From positions 5,551,501-5,615,500 of the forward strand of contig NZ_AP023360.1 in NCBI RefSeq assembly GCF_018326265.1: a stretch of 64,000 nt of DNA, written 5' to 3'. The translations under genes and the position numbers were made by a program. The notes under the pieces were generated by a model. The model saw nothing but the letters and a program-made list of their open reading frames with translations. It searched no databases and was not told the DNA's origin. Position 1 is the stretch's first letter; every line of letters starts with the position of its first letter. Source of the DNA: Catellatospora sp. IY07-71 (GTDB lineage: Bacteria; Actinomycetota; Actinomycetes; Mycobacteriales; Micromonosporaceae). Positions 49,031 through 58,319 of the stretch are shown here, one piece after another.

Positions 49031-49984
49031 ATGCCGGAACCCGTGCTGCCCCCGCCGTCCCGCCGCCCGCTGCGCGAGATGCTGGAACGCGCCGACGACG
49101 GCGTGCTCCTGGTCGGCATCACGCCGCCGCGGCGCAGCGTACCGGTCGCGCAGGCGGCCCAGATCGCCGAGGTCACCATGGCCCGGCTCGCGACCGTGGA
49201 CATCGACGGGCTCATTCTCTACGACATCGACGACGAGAGCGACCGCAATCCCCAGGAGCGGCCTTTCCCCTACCTGCCGACCATGGACCCGGCCGGCTTC
49301 CACCGCGAGCACCTCGGCTCGTTCGGCAAGCCCGTCGTCATCTACCGGTGCGTCGGCAAGTACACGGAGCCCGAGCTGGCCGACTGGCTCGGCGGCGTGG
49401 ACACCGATCAGGTGCTCAGCGTCTTCGTCGGCGCCTCCTCCCGGGACAAGGGCGTGCAGACCGGCCTGACGCAGGCGTACACGCTGCGCGGCCGGGTCCG
49501 CCCGGACCTGCCCCTGGGCGCGGTCGCCATCACCGAGCGCTACAGCCGCAGCGGCGACGAGCACCTGCGCATGATCACCAAGCAGGACCGGGGCGCCGCG
49601 TTCTTCGTCACACAGGTCGTGTACGACGTCGACGCCACCAAGAGCCTGCTGTCGGACTACTTCTACGCCTGCCGCCAGAAGGAGACCGCGCCCCGGCCGG
49701 TGATCTTCACGCTGTCGGTGTGCGGCTCGCTGAAGACGCTGGAGTTCCTGCACTGGCTCGGCGTGGACGTGCCCCGCTGGCTGGAGAACACGCTGCGCTG
49801 GTCCGAGGACCCGCTCGCGGAGTCGTTCGAGCAGTGCCTGAGCGCCGCCCGCGAGCTGTCCGTGTTCTGCCGCCGGCTGGGCGTGCCGTTCGGCTTCAAC
49901 GTGGAGAGCGTCTCCATCCGCAAGGTCGAGATCGAGGCGTCCATCGAGCTGGCCCGCCAGGTCCGCGCCCTGCTCGACGCCTGA
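49031..49984 (+). CDS. Methylenetetrahydrofolate reductase-like protein
   Basis: 317 aa from ATG 49031. A TIM-barrel of the methylenetetrahydrofolate reductase type: the opening VGITPPRRSVPVAQAAQIAEVTMARLATVDIDGLILYDI sits where MTHFR has its first strands. VGASSRDKGVQTGLTQAY, LGAVAITERYSRSGDEHLRMITKQDRGAAFFVTQVVYD (matching the family pattern of Q-V-F/Y-D) and FNVESVSIRKVEIEASIELA follow. It lacks the usual ETPP acidic start (ITPP here), so it may not be a true folate enzyme. It is monocistronic. Confidence 0.75.
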   Translation: MPEPVLPPPSRRPLREMLERADDGVLLVGITPPRRSVPVAQAAQIAEVTMARLATVDIDGLILYDIDDESDRNPQERPFPYLPTMDPAGFHREHLGSFGKPVVIYRCVGKYTEPELADWLGGVDTDQVLSVFVGASSRDKGVQTGLTQAYTLRGRVRPDLPLGAVAITERYSRSGDEHLRMITKQDRGAAFFVTQVVYDVDATKSLLSDYFYACRQKETAPRPVIFTLSVCGSLKTLEFLHWLGVDVPRWLENTLRWSEDPLAESFEQCLSAARELSVFCRRLGVPFGFNVESVSIRKVEIEASIELARQVRALLDA

Positions 49985-50004
49985 CCTGGTCGCGCGACGC
50001 CCGG

Positions 50005-51711
50005 TCAGGTCGCCCGCAGGCGCATCGCCTGCCCGGTGACGGCGCAGGTGGGCAGCGGCCCGCCGGGCCGGCGCTGCTCGATCCGGCGGCACCGCTCGCC
50101 GGGGCAGGCGTACCGCTCGTGCAGCAGCGGCGCCCCGCCCGGCGCGCCGGGCAGGACGCTGCGCGCACCCGGCTCCTCGTGCAGCAGCTCCAGCATCAGC
50201 CTGTCGAGTTCCCCGCTCCAGGCGGCGTCGGCCCCGGCGTGCCCGGCCGACGCGGCCTCGGCCAAAGCGTCGATCCGGGCCGTGCTGGCCGGGTCCTGGG
50301 CCGCGGTGCGCAGCGCGGCCAGATTGCGGCACAGCCGCGACCGCCAGTCCGGGATGGACCGCCGTGGACCGGCCGCCACCGGCACGGGCGGCACCTCACC
50401 GGCGGTGGCCGCGGGTTCGGCGGCCGGGGCGCCCGCCAGGCGGTCCGGCGCGGGCGCCACCACGCTCGACGCGCGGGCGGGGACCGCCGTGACCTCGGGC
50501 GCCGGCGACACCGGCGGCGCGGGCGCGGCACGGCCGAGGTACGCGTCGGCGGCGCGGGCGGCCAGGCGCAGGAACCAGTCCCGGTCCTCGTCGCGGGTGG
50601 ACGCGCGGCCCACGAAGATCAGGGCGTTGCCGAGCACGGAGAGGATCGCCTGCTCGCGCCACTCGTCGATCAGCGACCGGGCACAACCCTCCGCCGCGGC
50701 GTGCACCCCGACGACGGTGCGGTACAGCCAGCCCGGCACCGGCCCGCTCGGCGCGGTCGCGGGGTCCAGCACCACGCCGAACAGCGCCTCGCGGGCCTGC
50801 GGTGCCAGCCCCGCCAGTGACCGCGCCACGATGTAGAGCACCAGGTGCACCGGGTCGCGGGTGAGCGGAGCGGCGGAGCCGTACTTCATCAGATCGATCA
50901 GCCGGAAGCCGTCCGGCGCGACGACCGGGCGCACCGGCACCAGGACGTTCTCGGTGTGCAGGTCGCCGTGTGCCTTGCCGACGACGGCGACCACCCGGCG
51001 CCCGGCGGTCATCGTGGAGTCGGTGACCAGCCGCAGCGGATTGGCCAGCGGACCCGGCTCGTCCGGCAGGTCGAGCGCCGCGGCGGTGCGGGCGCTCGCC
51101 ATCGCGTGCAGGTCGCCGCCCGGATCGAGCCGGTCGCGCACGTGTAGGCGCAGGAACGCGGGCACGTCCATGGTCCGGGTGTCGCGGTGCGCGGCCCAGT
51201 CTCCCAGCACCGACCGGACGATGTGGGCGCACGCGGTGGGCAGCGCATCCTCGTCCGACCCGGTGCGGGCGGCGTCCAGCAGCGCGGTGAGCACCTCCAG
51301 ATCGGCCAGTCCCATGTCGGTCGCCTCACCGGTGGCCAGCTCCTGGAAGGTGAACCAGAGCCTGCCGTCCGCCCAGACCGGTTCGCGGGCCGGCTGCACC
51401 AGGTGGCGCCGCGCGAAGTCGCCGCCTTCGTGCACGGCACTCTGCTGCTGCACGTACTCCCCGTGGGCACGGGCCGCGTCGCGTACCGTGTCGAGCTTCA
51501 GGATGATCTTCCGGACGCCGGCGTGGCGGCGATGCTCGCGTACCGCGCAGACGACCGCGCCGGAGCGGGCGTTGGGGTAGTGGCGGGCCAGCTCGAACGC
51601 CGTCCCGCTCTGCACCGCGAACCGCCACAGGGCCTCGGCGGCCCGGGGCGGCAGCAGCGCCCGCAGCGCGGCGTCGACGGGTTCGCGTGCCGGGTGGGTC
51701 TCGCTGGCCAT
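50005..51711 (-). CDS. Kinase-fold (aminoglycoside phosphotransferase-like) protein with Cys-rich tail
   Basis: 568 aa from ATG 51711. The middle has a protein-kinase/APH-type active site, VGKAHGDLHTENVLVP (the HGDxHxxN catalytic loop, about residues 245-260), then FRLIDLMKYGSAAPLTRDP in place of the DFG metal site. After an Ala/Pro linker (about 400-440) a helical region ends with CPGERCRRIEQRRPGGPLPTC, a possible zinc site. The arrangement resembles ternary-complex-associated (TCAD9-like) proteins described in predicted actinobacterial conflict systems; this naming is from memory and moderate in certainty. It is 61 bases after a membrane-protein gene on the same strand, so the two probably form an operon. 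Confidence 0.65.
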   Translation of the reverse strand: MASETHPAREPVDAALRALLPPRAAEALWRFAVQSGTAFELARHYPNARSGAVVCAVREHRRHAGVRKIILKLDTVRDAARAHGEYVQQQSAVHEGGDFARRHLVQPAREPVWADGRLWFTFQELATGEATDMGLADLEVLTALLDAARTGSDEDALPTACAHIVRSVLGDWAAHRDTRTMDVPAFLRLHVRDRLDPGGDLHAMASARTAAALDLPDEPGPLANPLRLVTDSTMTAGRRVVAVVGKAHGDLHTENVLVPVRPVVAPDGFRLIDLMKYGSAAPLTRDPVHLVLYIVARSLAGLAPQAREALFGVVLDPATAPSGPVPGWLYRTVVGVHAAAEGCARSLIDEWREQAILSVLGNALIFVGRASTRDEDRDWFLRLAARAADAYLGRAAPAPPVSPAPEVTAVPARASSVVAPAPDRLAGAPAAEPAATAGEVPPVPVAAGPRRSIPDWRSRLCRNLAALRTAAQDPASTARIDALAEAASAGHAGADAAWSGELDRLMLELLHEEPGARSVLPGAPGGAPLLHERYACPGERCRRIEQRRPGGPLPTCAVTGQAMRLRAT

Positions 51712-51772
51712 GCCTTCTCCCAGGTGAGCGTCGCGCGATGCCGTCGGGGTCTGACGGACAGGACCGCGGCGG

Positions 51773-52702
51773 CTAGGTGCCCTTGCGGGCGACGGCGGTG
51801 ACGGCCCGGCCCAGACACGGCTCGAAGGTGGGCTGGTCCTGCGCGACCCCGAGCTTGCGGGCCAGGTCGAGGCCGTGGACGTCCACGGCGGCCTCGGTGA
51901 GCCGGGCCAGCTCGTCCAGCGCGGCCCCGGCCAGGTGCCGCCCCCACCAGCAGAGCAGCAGGCCCGGCAGCGCGGCGGGCCACCACACCGGGACGAGCAG
52001 CAGGAACAGGACGCCCCAGGCGGCCCACACCGTGGCGGCCTCCCACCGGGCGCGCGCGCCGCGTACGTCGTCGCGGACCGGTCCGGGCAGCAGCAGCCAC
52101 AGCAGCGGCCACGCCGCGGGCAGGTCCAGGGCGTACTGCCCGTCGACCCGGCGCTCGAGGGCGGCCATCCGGTCGGCGAGCGGGCCGGGGCAGGACGGCT
52201 CGGCCATCGCGAGCCGGTTGCGGCGGGCGGCGGTGTGATGGAACGCGGCCAGGTCCGCCGCGGTCGCCCCGGGCGCGACGGCCACGGCACGGGCGGCCTC
52301 GGCCGCGGCGCACGCCGCCGACCAGCGCCGGGTGCGGCGGCGCAGCAGGGCCGCGCCGATCCGCCCCCAGTCGCGGCGCAGCCACAGCCGCTCCACCAGC
52401 CGCCCGCCCGCCAGCGCGGCCGTGCCCGCCACGGCCCAGGCCAGGAGCAGGGCGATCACCCAGGCGGCCAGCACGGGCGGGTCTGTGACGGCCCGGCGCA
52501 GCGGACCCGTCAGCGCCGCGACCCGCACCGCGCCGGCCTGCCCCAGCACGCTGCCCGCGACGGCGCAGCAGACCCACAGCGCACCCGGCACCGACAGGGC
52601 CCGGCGCCATTCGTACGGGCGCGGCGGGCCAAGCAGTTCAAGCGCGGCCACGGCGGCTCCCCTCCGGACGGTCGGACGCCGCTCGCGGCGCATGGCGGGC
52701 AC
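51773..52702 (-). CDS. Four-helix membrane protein paired with the kinase-fold protein
   Basis: 309 aa; the start is uncertain (ATG 52702 or a later codon). It shows hydrophobic segments at about 40-58 (LWVCCAVAGSVLG), 75-97 (VLAAWVIALLLAWAVAGTAALAG), 190-202 (PAAWPLLWLLLPG) and 220-250 (VWAAWGVLFLLLVPVWWPAALPGLLLCWWG). A cytoplasmic-looking Arg/Ala-rich region lies between pairs two and three. No enzyme motif is visible. It immediately precedes the kinase-fold gene, so it may anchor or sense for that protein. Confidence 0.65.
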   Translation of the reverse strand: MPAMRRERRPTVRRGAAVAALELLGPPRPYEWRRALSVPGALWVCCAVAGSVLGQAGAVRVAALTGPLRRAVTDPPVLAAWVIALLLAWAVAGTAALAGGRLVERLWLRRDWGRIGAALLRRRTRRWSAACAAAEAARAVAVAPGATAADLAAFHHTAARRNRLAMAEPSCPGPLADRMAALERRVDGQYALDLPAAWPLLWLLLPGPVRDDVRGARARWEAATVWAAWGVLFLLLVPVWWPAALPGLLLCWWGRHLAGAALDELARLTEAAVDVHGLDLARKLGVAQDQPTFEPCLGRAVTAVARKGT

Positions 52703-52828
52703 CTCGGCGGCCCGTGGCCCGGCTGCGCCCGGGCGGGTGCTCGGCCGGTCCAGTCTGCCGGGTCGTCCGATCCCACCACATCGGACAGGTAGCCGCCCGA
52801 TCGTGCCCGGCCGGGGCCGCCGGGCGGC

Positions 52829-53569
52829 TCACTTGATGGCGACGCCACCCCAGAACGCGTCGGGCACCTGCTCGATCGGCCCGTCCGGGCGCCACCGCGC
52901 CACCGGCACGATGCCGTCGTCGGTCACCCGCCAGCGGCCCAGCAGCGCGCCGAAGTCCTCGGGCTCGCGCATGTGGAAGCCCGGCCCCATCATCGCCAGC
53001 GCCTGCGGGTAGGCGGCCAGCTCCATCGCGTCGAAGTCGAACGCGAGCCGGCTGCCCGCCGGGACCAGCTCGTACATCTCGTCCAGCGCGCGGGCCAGCG
53101 CCGCGTCGTCCAGGAACGCGGCGAGTCCGAGGAAGATCAGGCCGACCGGCCGGTCGCGCCAGCCGGGCAGGGCGGCGTCCAGCGTCTCGGCGCCGATGCC
53201 GCGCGGGTCGGCCGCGTCGCCGGGCACGTACGCGACGCCGGGCGTGCCGTCGAGCAGCGCCCGCGCGGCGGCCACGATCTCGGGGTCGTGGTCGGTGTAG
53301 AGGACCTGGGCGCCGGGCACGGCCTCGTGCACGTTGCCCTGGGCGGGGATGCCCGCGCCGAACACGAGGAACCGGTCCACGCCGCAGTCCGCGAGATACC
53401 GTGCCGCCCGCCCCGAGAACGCCCGCAGCGAGCGGAAGATCTCCGCGCACGGCCCGTACGCCCCTTCGAAGGCCTGGGCGGCCGCGACGTCGACGGGGTG
53501 GTGGCTGCTCCCGCCCAGCCAATAGTCGATCATCCGGGCGGTGCTCGGTGCCTGGGGTGCCTCGGTCAT
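52829..53569 (-). CDS. SAV2177-family SAM-dependent methyltransferase
   Basis: 246 aa from ATG 53569 (TAGGAGAACC upstream). It belongs to the actinobacterial SAV2177/DUF574 family: ARMIDYWLGGSSHHPVDVAAAQAF, FSGRAARYLADCGVDRFLVFGAGIPAQGNVHEAV, VLYTDHDPEIVAAARALL and LGLAAFLDD. The methyltransferase fold is inferred from the family; the substrate is unknown. Many such genes occur per actinomycete genome, often alone as here. Confidence 0.9.
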   Translation of the reverse strand: MTEAPQAPSTARMIDYWLGGSSHHPVDVAAAQAFEGAYGPCAEIFRSLRAFSGRAARYLADCGVDRFLVFGAGIPAQGNVHEAVPGAQVLYTDHDPEIVAAARALLDGTPGVAYVPGDAADPRGIGAETLDAALPGWRDRPVGLIFLGLAAFLDDAALARALDEMYELVPAGSRLAFDFDAMELAAYPQALAMMGPGFHMREPEDFGALLGRWRVTDDGIVPVARWRPDGPIEQVPDAFWGGVAIK

Positions 53570-53658
53570 GGTTCTCCTAGTCCGGGTGTCGCACGCTGTC
53601 GTGACCGGACGCGGATGCCCGGCCGGTCCAGTTCTAACACGCGGCGCGGGCGGCCTGG

Positions 53659-54090
53659 TCAGGCGCCGAAGTCGGGCAGCACCAGTGAGCCGTCCTCGGC
53701 CAGCTTGAAGCCCGGGTTGTGCGCGATCTCCCAGACGTGCCCGTCCGGGTCGGTGAAGTACGCGGCGTAGCCGCCGTAGAACGTCTCCGCGGCGGGCTTC
53801 GTCACCCGTGCGCCGGCCTGCTCCGCGGCGGCCATGATCTGGTCCACCTCGTCGCGGGACCGTACGTTCTGCGCCAGCGCGACGCCGCCGAAGCCGTCGG
53901 TGCCGCGATCGTCCAGCCCGCCGTCGTCTGCGAGCTTGCCGCGCCCCCACAGCACCACCGCCATGCCGCCGGCTTGGAAGAAGACGGTCTCCTCGACCTC
54001 CTGTCCCCGCCAGCCCAGCTGCTCGTAGAACCGGCGTGCCCGGCCCACGTCCGCGACGCCCAGGGTGATGAGGCTGATGCGCTGTTCCAC
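53659..54090 (-). CDS. VOC-fold protein
   Basis: 143 aa. The opening ISLITLGVADVGRARRFYEQLGWRG and the closing YGGYAAYFTDPDGHVWEIAHNP are glyoxalase/VOC signatures. The length fits a two-module member. The pattern with VFFQAGGMAVVLWGR suggests a lyase or resistance-type protein, substrate unknown. It lies between the SAV2177 gene and the GH43 terminator hairpin, same strand. Confidence 0.9.
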   Translation of the reverse strand: MEQRISLITLGVADVGRARRFYEQLGWRGQEVEETVFFQAGGMAVVLWGRGKLADDGGLDDRGTDGFGGVALAQNVRSRDEVDQIMAAAEQAGARVTKPAAETFYGGYAAYFTDPDGHVWEIAHNPGFKLAEDGSLVLPDFGA

Positions 54091-54114
54091 CTGTGCACCC
54101 TAACCCCGCCAAGC

Positions 54115-54168
54115 GTGGATCTAGATGAGTTGCGGTTGCCGGAGCGGCCACAACTCATCTAGATCCAC
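54115..54168 (-). terminator. Long perfect hairpin after the GH43 gene
   Basis: GTGGATCTAGATGAGTTG (54115-54132) and its exact 18-base complement (54151-54168) form a long stem with an 18-base spacer. It starts 15 bases past the GH43 stop on the minus strand and lies upstream of the VOC gene. Confidence 0.75.
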
Positions 54169-54183
54169 ACGTTGGGCGGCGGG

Positions 54184-56112
54184 TCAGCCGAAGACGCGCA
54201 GCTCGTAGATGCGGGTGGCGATCTCGGTGGTCTGGGTGGGGGTGGTGATGTTCAGGCGGACGTACCGGCCGGAGAGGGCGACCGGGTGCAGGGTGGTCGC
54301 GGTGGTGTTGTTCGTGACGGCGACCGCCTGGGTCCAGGTGGTGCCGTCGTTGGACACCGAGATGGTGTACGCCCGCGTGTTGAACGACGCCGACTCGCCG
54401 CCCGCCTGGGCGTGCGCCACCTCGAAGCGGGTGATCGCCCTGGTGGCGCCGAGGTCGACGCGCAGCCAAGCGCCCGCCACCGCCGAGCAGAACTTGTCCG
54501 TGTTGCCGCCGTTGACGGTGCCGTTCACGGCCTTCTCCGGGCCCTCGGTCGCGACGCAGGGCGTCGTGCCGGTGGCGGGCCGGTTGAGGGCCAGGTTGGT
54601 GCCCGTCCCGACCGCCGGGCCGATCGCCATGTTGTCGAAGGCCCCGGCGGCGTTGAACACGCGCACGCCGTTGGCCCCGGAGGCGAACGTCGCGTCCGTG
54701 ACGGCGATCTTCGGGGTGGCCAGGTCGCCGACGTACACCTTGATGGACGGCCCGACGGCCGTCACCCGCATGCGGTAGGTGGTCCCGACGGTGACCGTCA
54801 TGGCGGTGGCCTGCAGTTGGGTCCAGTTGTTGTTGACCCGGCCGAGCACGACCCGGCCCGCCGGGCTGATCCCGGCGTAGTAGCCGGTGTAGCTGTCGGT
54901 GCCGACGGCGGGCTGCTTCACCCGGAAGATCAGGCCCGCGTCGCCGCCGCCCGAGGTCACCGTGACGTCGGCGTCGTAGCTGAAGTCGGCGAAGTTCGTG
55001 TCGAGCAGCGCCTTGCCGCCCAGCGAGCTGCCCGCCTGGTAGCGCCCGCCGCTCGCGGCGAACGACCCGCCGTAGGCATGCCAGCCGAGGGCGTTGCCGT
55101 CGTTGAAGTCGTCCTTGACCCGCATGGTGACCGGCTGGATGGTGCCGTCGGCGTTGAAGTACATCCGGTCGTACGCGAGCTGGCGGTGGTTGCCGTCGGT
55201 CTCGCTCAGCGGCCGCCGGTGGTAGACGATGTACCACACGTCGGTGCCCGGCACGTTGATCACGGAGTTGTGCCCCGAGCCGCGGGCCACCGCCGGGTCC
55301 TGCGCGAGCACCTTGGCCAGCCGGGTGAACGGGCCGGTCGGCGAGGTGGACATGGCGTACGAGACCGAGTAGTCCGGGCCGGTCCAGCCGCCCTCCGACC
55401 ACATCAGGTAGTACTTCCCGTTGCGCTTGAACATCTGCGAGCCTTCGACGTAGCCCGACGGCGTGATCTCCTTGTACGTGCTGCCGTCGCTGAACGTGCC
55501 CAGGCTGATCATGTCGGCGTTGAGCTTGACCACGTTGGCGTGGCCCCAGCCGCCGTAGTACATGTACGCCTGGCCGTCGTCGTCGATGAAGACGTCCTGG
55601 TCGATGGGCTGCGCGCCGTTGTGGAACTGCCCGATCAGCGGCCGCCCGAGCGCGTCGGAGTACGGCCCCTGCGGCTGGTCGGCCACCGCGACGCCGATGC
55701 CGCCGAGCGCGGAGTTGTTCTGGATGTCGTTGGCGGCGAAGTAGAGGTAGTACCTGCCGTTGCGGTACACGGGCGCGGGCGCCCACATCGCGTACGACGC
55801 CCACGACACGCGGGCCGTGGTCAGCACGTTCGGGTGCTTCGTCCAGTTGACCAGGTCGGTGGAGGAGAACGCGTCGAGGTAGGTCTGCTCGCCGTAGGTC
55901 TTCGAGGTGGTGGGGAAGACCCAGTAGGTGCTGCCGTAGACGGCGACGTCGGGGTCGGCGTACCAGCCGTCCGTGAACGGGTTGCCCGACTCGGCGGTGG
56001 TCTGGTCGGCCGGACCGGCGAGCGCCGGGCCCGCCGGGGTCAGCAGAAGCAGCACGGCGGCGAGGATCGCGAGGGCTGGTCGCACGGCACGGCGACCGCG
56101 GATGTTCGGCAT
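54184..56112 (-). CDS. Secreted GH43 glycosidase with two accessory beta domains
   Basis: 642 aa. The signal peptide ends near GPALA. The GH43 propeller is about 40-345, with acidic residues in WYADPDVAVYG (base), QPIDQDVFIDDDG (modulator) and YVEGSQMFK (acid). A DUF1080/LamG-like jelly roll (about 350-500, DDFNDGNALGWHAYGGSF) is followed by an F5/8-type C (CBM32-like) carbohydrate-binding domain (about 505-642, NLALNRPATG, GAWLRVDLGATRAITRFEV, RYVRLNITTPTQT). The N-terminal jelly-roll motif DDFNDGNA..GW also appears in the PL1 lyase at 31363. A probable arabinan- or xylan-degrading enzyme. Confidence 0.93.
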   Translation of the reverse strand: MPNIRGRRAVRPALAILAAVLLLLTPAGPALAGPADQTTAESGNPFTDGWYADPDVAVYGSTYWVFPTTSKTYGEQTYLDAFSSTDLVNWTKHPNVLTTARVSWASYAMWAPAPVYRNGRYYLYFAANDIQNNSALGGIGVAVADQPQGPYSDALGRPLIGQFHNGAQPIDQDVFIDDDGQAYMYYGGWGHANVVKLNADMISLGTFSDGSTYKEITPSGYVEGSQMFKRNGKYYLMWSEGGWTGPDYSVSYAMSTSPTGPFTRLAKVLAQDPAVARGSGHNSVINVPGTDVWYIVYHRRPLSETDGNHRQLAYDRMYFNADGTIQPVTMRVKDDFNDGNALGWHAYGGSFAASGGRYQAGSSLGGKALLDTNFADFSYDADVTVTSGGGDAGLIFRVKQPAVGTDSYTGYYAGISPAGRVVLGRVNNNWTQLQATAMTVTVGTTYRMRVTAVGPSIKVYVGDLATPKIAVTDATFASGANGVRVFNAAGAFDNMAIGPAVGTGTNLALNRPATGTTPCVATEGPEKAVNGTVNGGNTDKFCSAVAGAWLRVDLGATRAITRFEVAHAQAGGESASFNTRAYTISVSNDGTTWTQAVAVTNNTTATTLHPVALSGRYVRLNITTPTQTTEIATRIYELRVFG

Positions 56113-56267
56113 GCGGAGGGCTCCGGATCAACGGGGGATCAGTCGAGGAGCGACGCCGAACGCACCTGGCACCCAAGGATAGGTGCACGGCGATCGATGT
56201 CAAGCGAGGCGCCGAGGCGCTGGGCAAACACATTGACAGAAGATCAACCTACGGGAAGGGTGGGCCG

Positions 56268-58241
56268 GTGCGAGACGACGAACTCGACCGGGTCCCGTGG
56301 TGGGAGCTGCGACACAACTATGGCCGCGCCGCCGACGTGCCCGGACTGTTGCGCGCCTGCGCCGATCCGGATGCCGGGCGGGCCGGTGACGCCATCGACG
56401 AGCTCCTCAACCTGATCTATCACCAGGGCGGCTGGATCTGCCCGGCCGCCCCGGCGGCGTTGCCGTTCCTGGTGGACCTGGCCGCAGGGGAGGCGAAGCA
56501 CCACCGGCCGTTCGTCGTCGAGGTCATCTGGCGGCTCGCCCGCGAGGCCACGATCATCGAGCCGCGTTTCCTGGACGGCGCCTGGCAGCCGGCGCTGGAC
56601 GCGGTGCGCCCACGGCTGCTCGCGCTGCTGGAGGATCCGGATCCGGCGGTACGCCGCGAGGCGACGCTCCTGGCCGGTCAGGGCATCCCGCACCCGGATG
56701 CGGTGCTGGCGCTGCGGCGGCGCTGGCACGCCGAGACGGACCGGGTCACCCGGTGGGACCTGGCGCTGGCGTTCGGTGCGGTGTGCGCCCGGGATCCGGG
56801 CGACGCCGCGCTGCGGGCCGAGCTCGAGCAGCTGCTGGAGCACGAGGACCTGCAGCTGAGGCTCGCCGCGCTGCACGCGCTGCACGAGTCGGATCCGTCC
56901 GTCCCGGTGGCGCACGTCGAGCTGCTGGCCCGTGCGGTGCTGCATGACGACGCCGCAGGCTGGCAGGATTCGGCCTGGATCGGCGGCGGTCGCGGCACGA
57001 TCGTGCGTCACACCGGCACCCTGCTCCGTGCTGATCCGGTGGCGGCCACGGCGTACACCATCGCCGTCAGCCGCGGCGACGAGACCGACGCGCGGGTCGC
57101 GACGATGGACCAGGCGGGGCGGGTGCTGACCGAATGGCGCACCGTCACCGGCGCCCTGCTGCCCTACCTCGGAGACCACCTCGGCGACGGCGAGCCGGAG
57201 CTGCGCTACCGCGCGGCGTTCCTGCTCGGCTGCCTCGGGACGGAGGCAGCCGGATACGCCGACCGCCTCGCTGTCCTCGCCGGTGACGGCACCATGCGGG
57301 ACACCGCCGGGCGGATCACCGTCGGGGACGCGGCCGTGTGGGCGCTGGCGCGCCAGCATGACCCGCGCAGCCTGCCCGGTCTCGTCGACCGGCTGGCGGG
57401 CGACCGGCTCGGGTTCCCCACCGCCGCCCTGCACAGCGGTGGCGGCGGGGTCTTCCTGCCGTGGCTGCCGGCCGTGCATGAGGTGCTCGCCCCGCTGGGG
57501 GAGCACGCGGAGGCGCTGATCGACGCGCTTGCGGCCCGGCTGGCCGCGGCGCGGGCTGACCGGGTGACGGCGATGAACCTGTGTGCGGTGGTCGAGGCCT
57601 GGGGCACCGCCGCGCAGCGTGCCCTGCCCGCGGTGGCGCCGCTGCTCGCCAGCACGGACTCGTACGTGCTGGCCGCGGCTGCGCGGGCGGTCGGCGGCTG
57701 CGGTCCGGCGGCGGCGGACTTCGCCCAGCCCCTGCGGCACCGGGCCGGAGATCAGCCGGAAGCCGCCTGGGCGTTGTGGCGCACCGGCGCTGACCCCGAG
57801 CTGGGCCGGGACGCACTGATGCGGCACGTGACCGGGCAGCCGGGGCGACATCAGCCCATCGCGCTGCTCGCCGACCTCGGCTCCGCGGCCGCGCCGTGCG
57901 CTGACCATCTTCGGCGCACGGCGGGTGCGGGCGAGCAGTGGCTGCGGGCCGAGGCCGCGTACGCCCTGTGGCGGATCACCGGCGACTCCGCCCCGGCGGT
58001 CACCGTGCTGACGGAACTCGCCCGTCCGCTCGTCGAGGGTGAGTGCCTGCCCGTCCGGGTCGCGGCCATGCGGCACCTCGCGGCGATCGGCGAGCCTGCG
58101 GCAGCCGCGGCGGGGGTCATCGCGCGGTCTGTGCTCAGCAACCCGCGCCGCCTCGCGTACTTCGGCGGCTGGCGGACCTTCGCCGAGGACGAGGCGCTGC
58201 GTACGGCAGCGGCTCGACTGGCGGCGTTCGGCGACGGCTGA
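56268..58241 (+). CDS. HEAT-repeat protein
   Basis: 657 aa from GTG 56268. The whole length is alpha-helical repeats of HEAT/PBS-lyase type, for example PRLLALLEDPDPAVRREATLLAG, LRAELEQLLEHEDLQLRLAALHAL and PLLASTDSYVLAAAARAVGGCG. No signal peptide or membrane segment is seen. Such proteins act as scaffolds; some are linked to modification of conserved repeat-bound partners. The gene is divergent from the GH43 gene and monocistronic, so no partner is suggested. Confidence 0.88.
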   Translation: MRDDELDRVPWWELRHNYGRAADVPGLLRACADPDAGRAGDAIDELLNLIYHQGGWICPAAPAALPFLVDLAAGEAKHHRPFVVEVIWRLAREATIIEPRFLDGAWQPALDAVRPRLLALLEDPDPAVRREATLLAGQGIPHPDAVLALRRRWHAETDRVTRWDLALAFGAVCARDPGDAALRAELEQLLEHEDLQLRLAALHALHESDPSVPVAHVELLARAVLHDDAAGWQDSAWIGGGRGTIVRHTGTLLRADPVAATAYTIAVSRGDETDARVATMDQAGRVLTEWRTVTGALLPYLGDHLGDGEPELRYRAAFLLGCLGTEAAGYADRLAVLAGDGTMRDTAGRITVGDAAVWALARQHDPRSLPGLVDRLAGDRLGFPTAALHSGGGGVFLPWLPAVHEVLAPLGEHAEALIDALAARLAAARADRVTAMNLCAVVEAWGTAAQRALPAVAPLLASTDSYVLAAAARAVGGCGPAAADFAQPLRHRAGDQPEAAWALWRTGADPELGRDALMRHVTGQPGRHQPIALLADLGSAAAPCADHLRRTAGAGEQWLRAEAAYALWRITGDSAPAVTVLTELARPLVEGECLPVRVAAMRHLAAIGEPAAAAAGVIARSVLSNPRRLAYFGGWRTFAEDEALRTAAARLAAFGDG

Positions 58242-58319
58242 GGTGGGCAGGCACGGTTCTGCGTGCCTGCCGGCGGCCCGGACCGGCCGCATCGCCGGTC
58301 CGGGCACGTGTGTGGGCGG

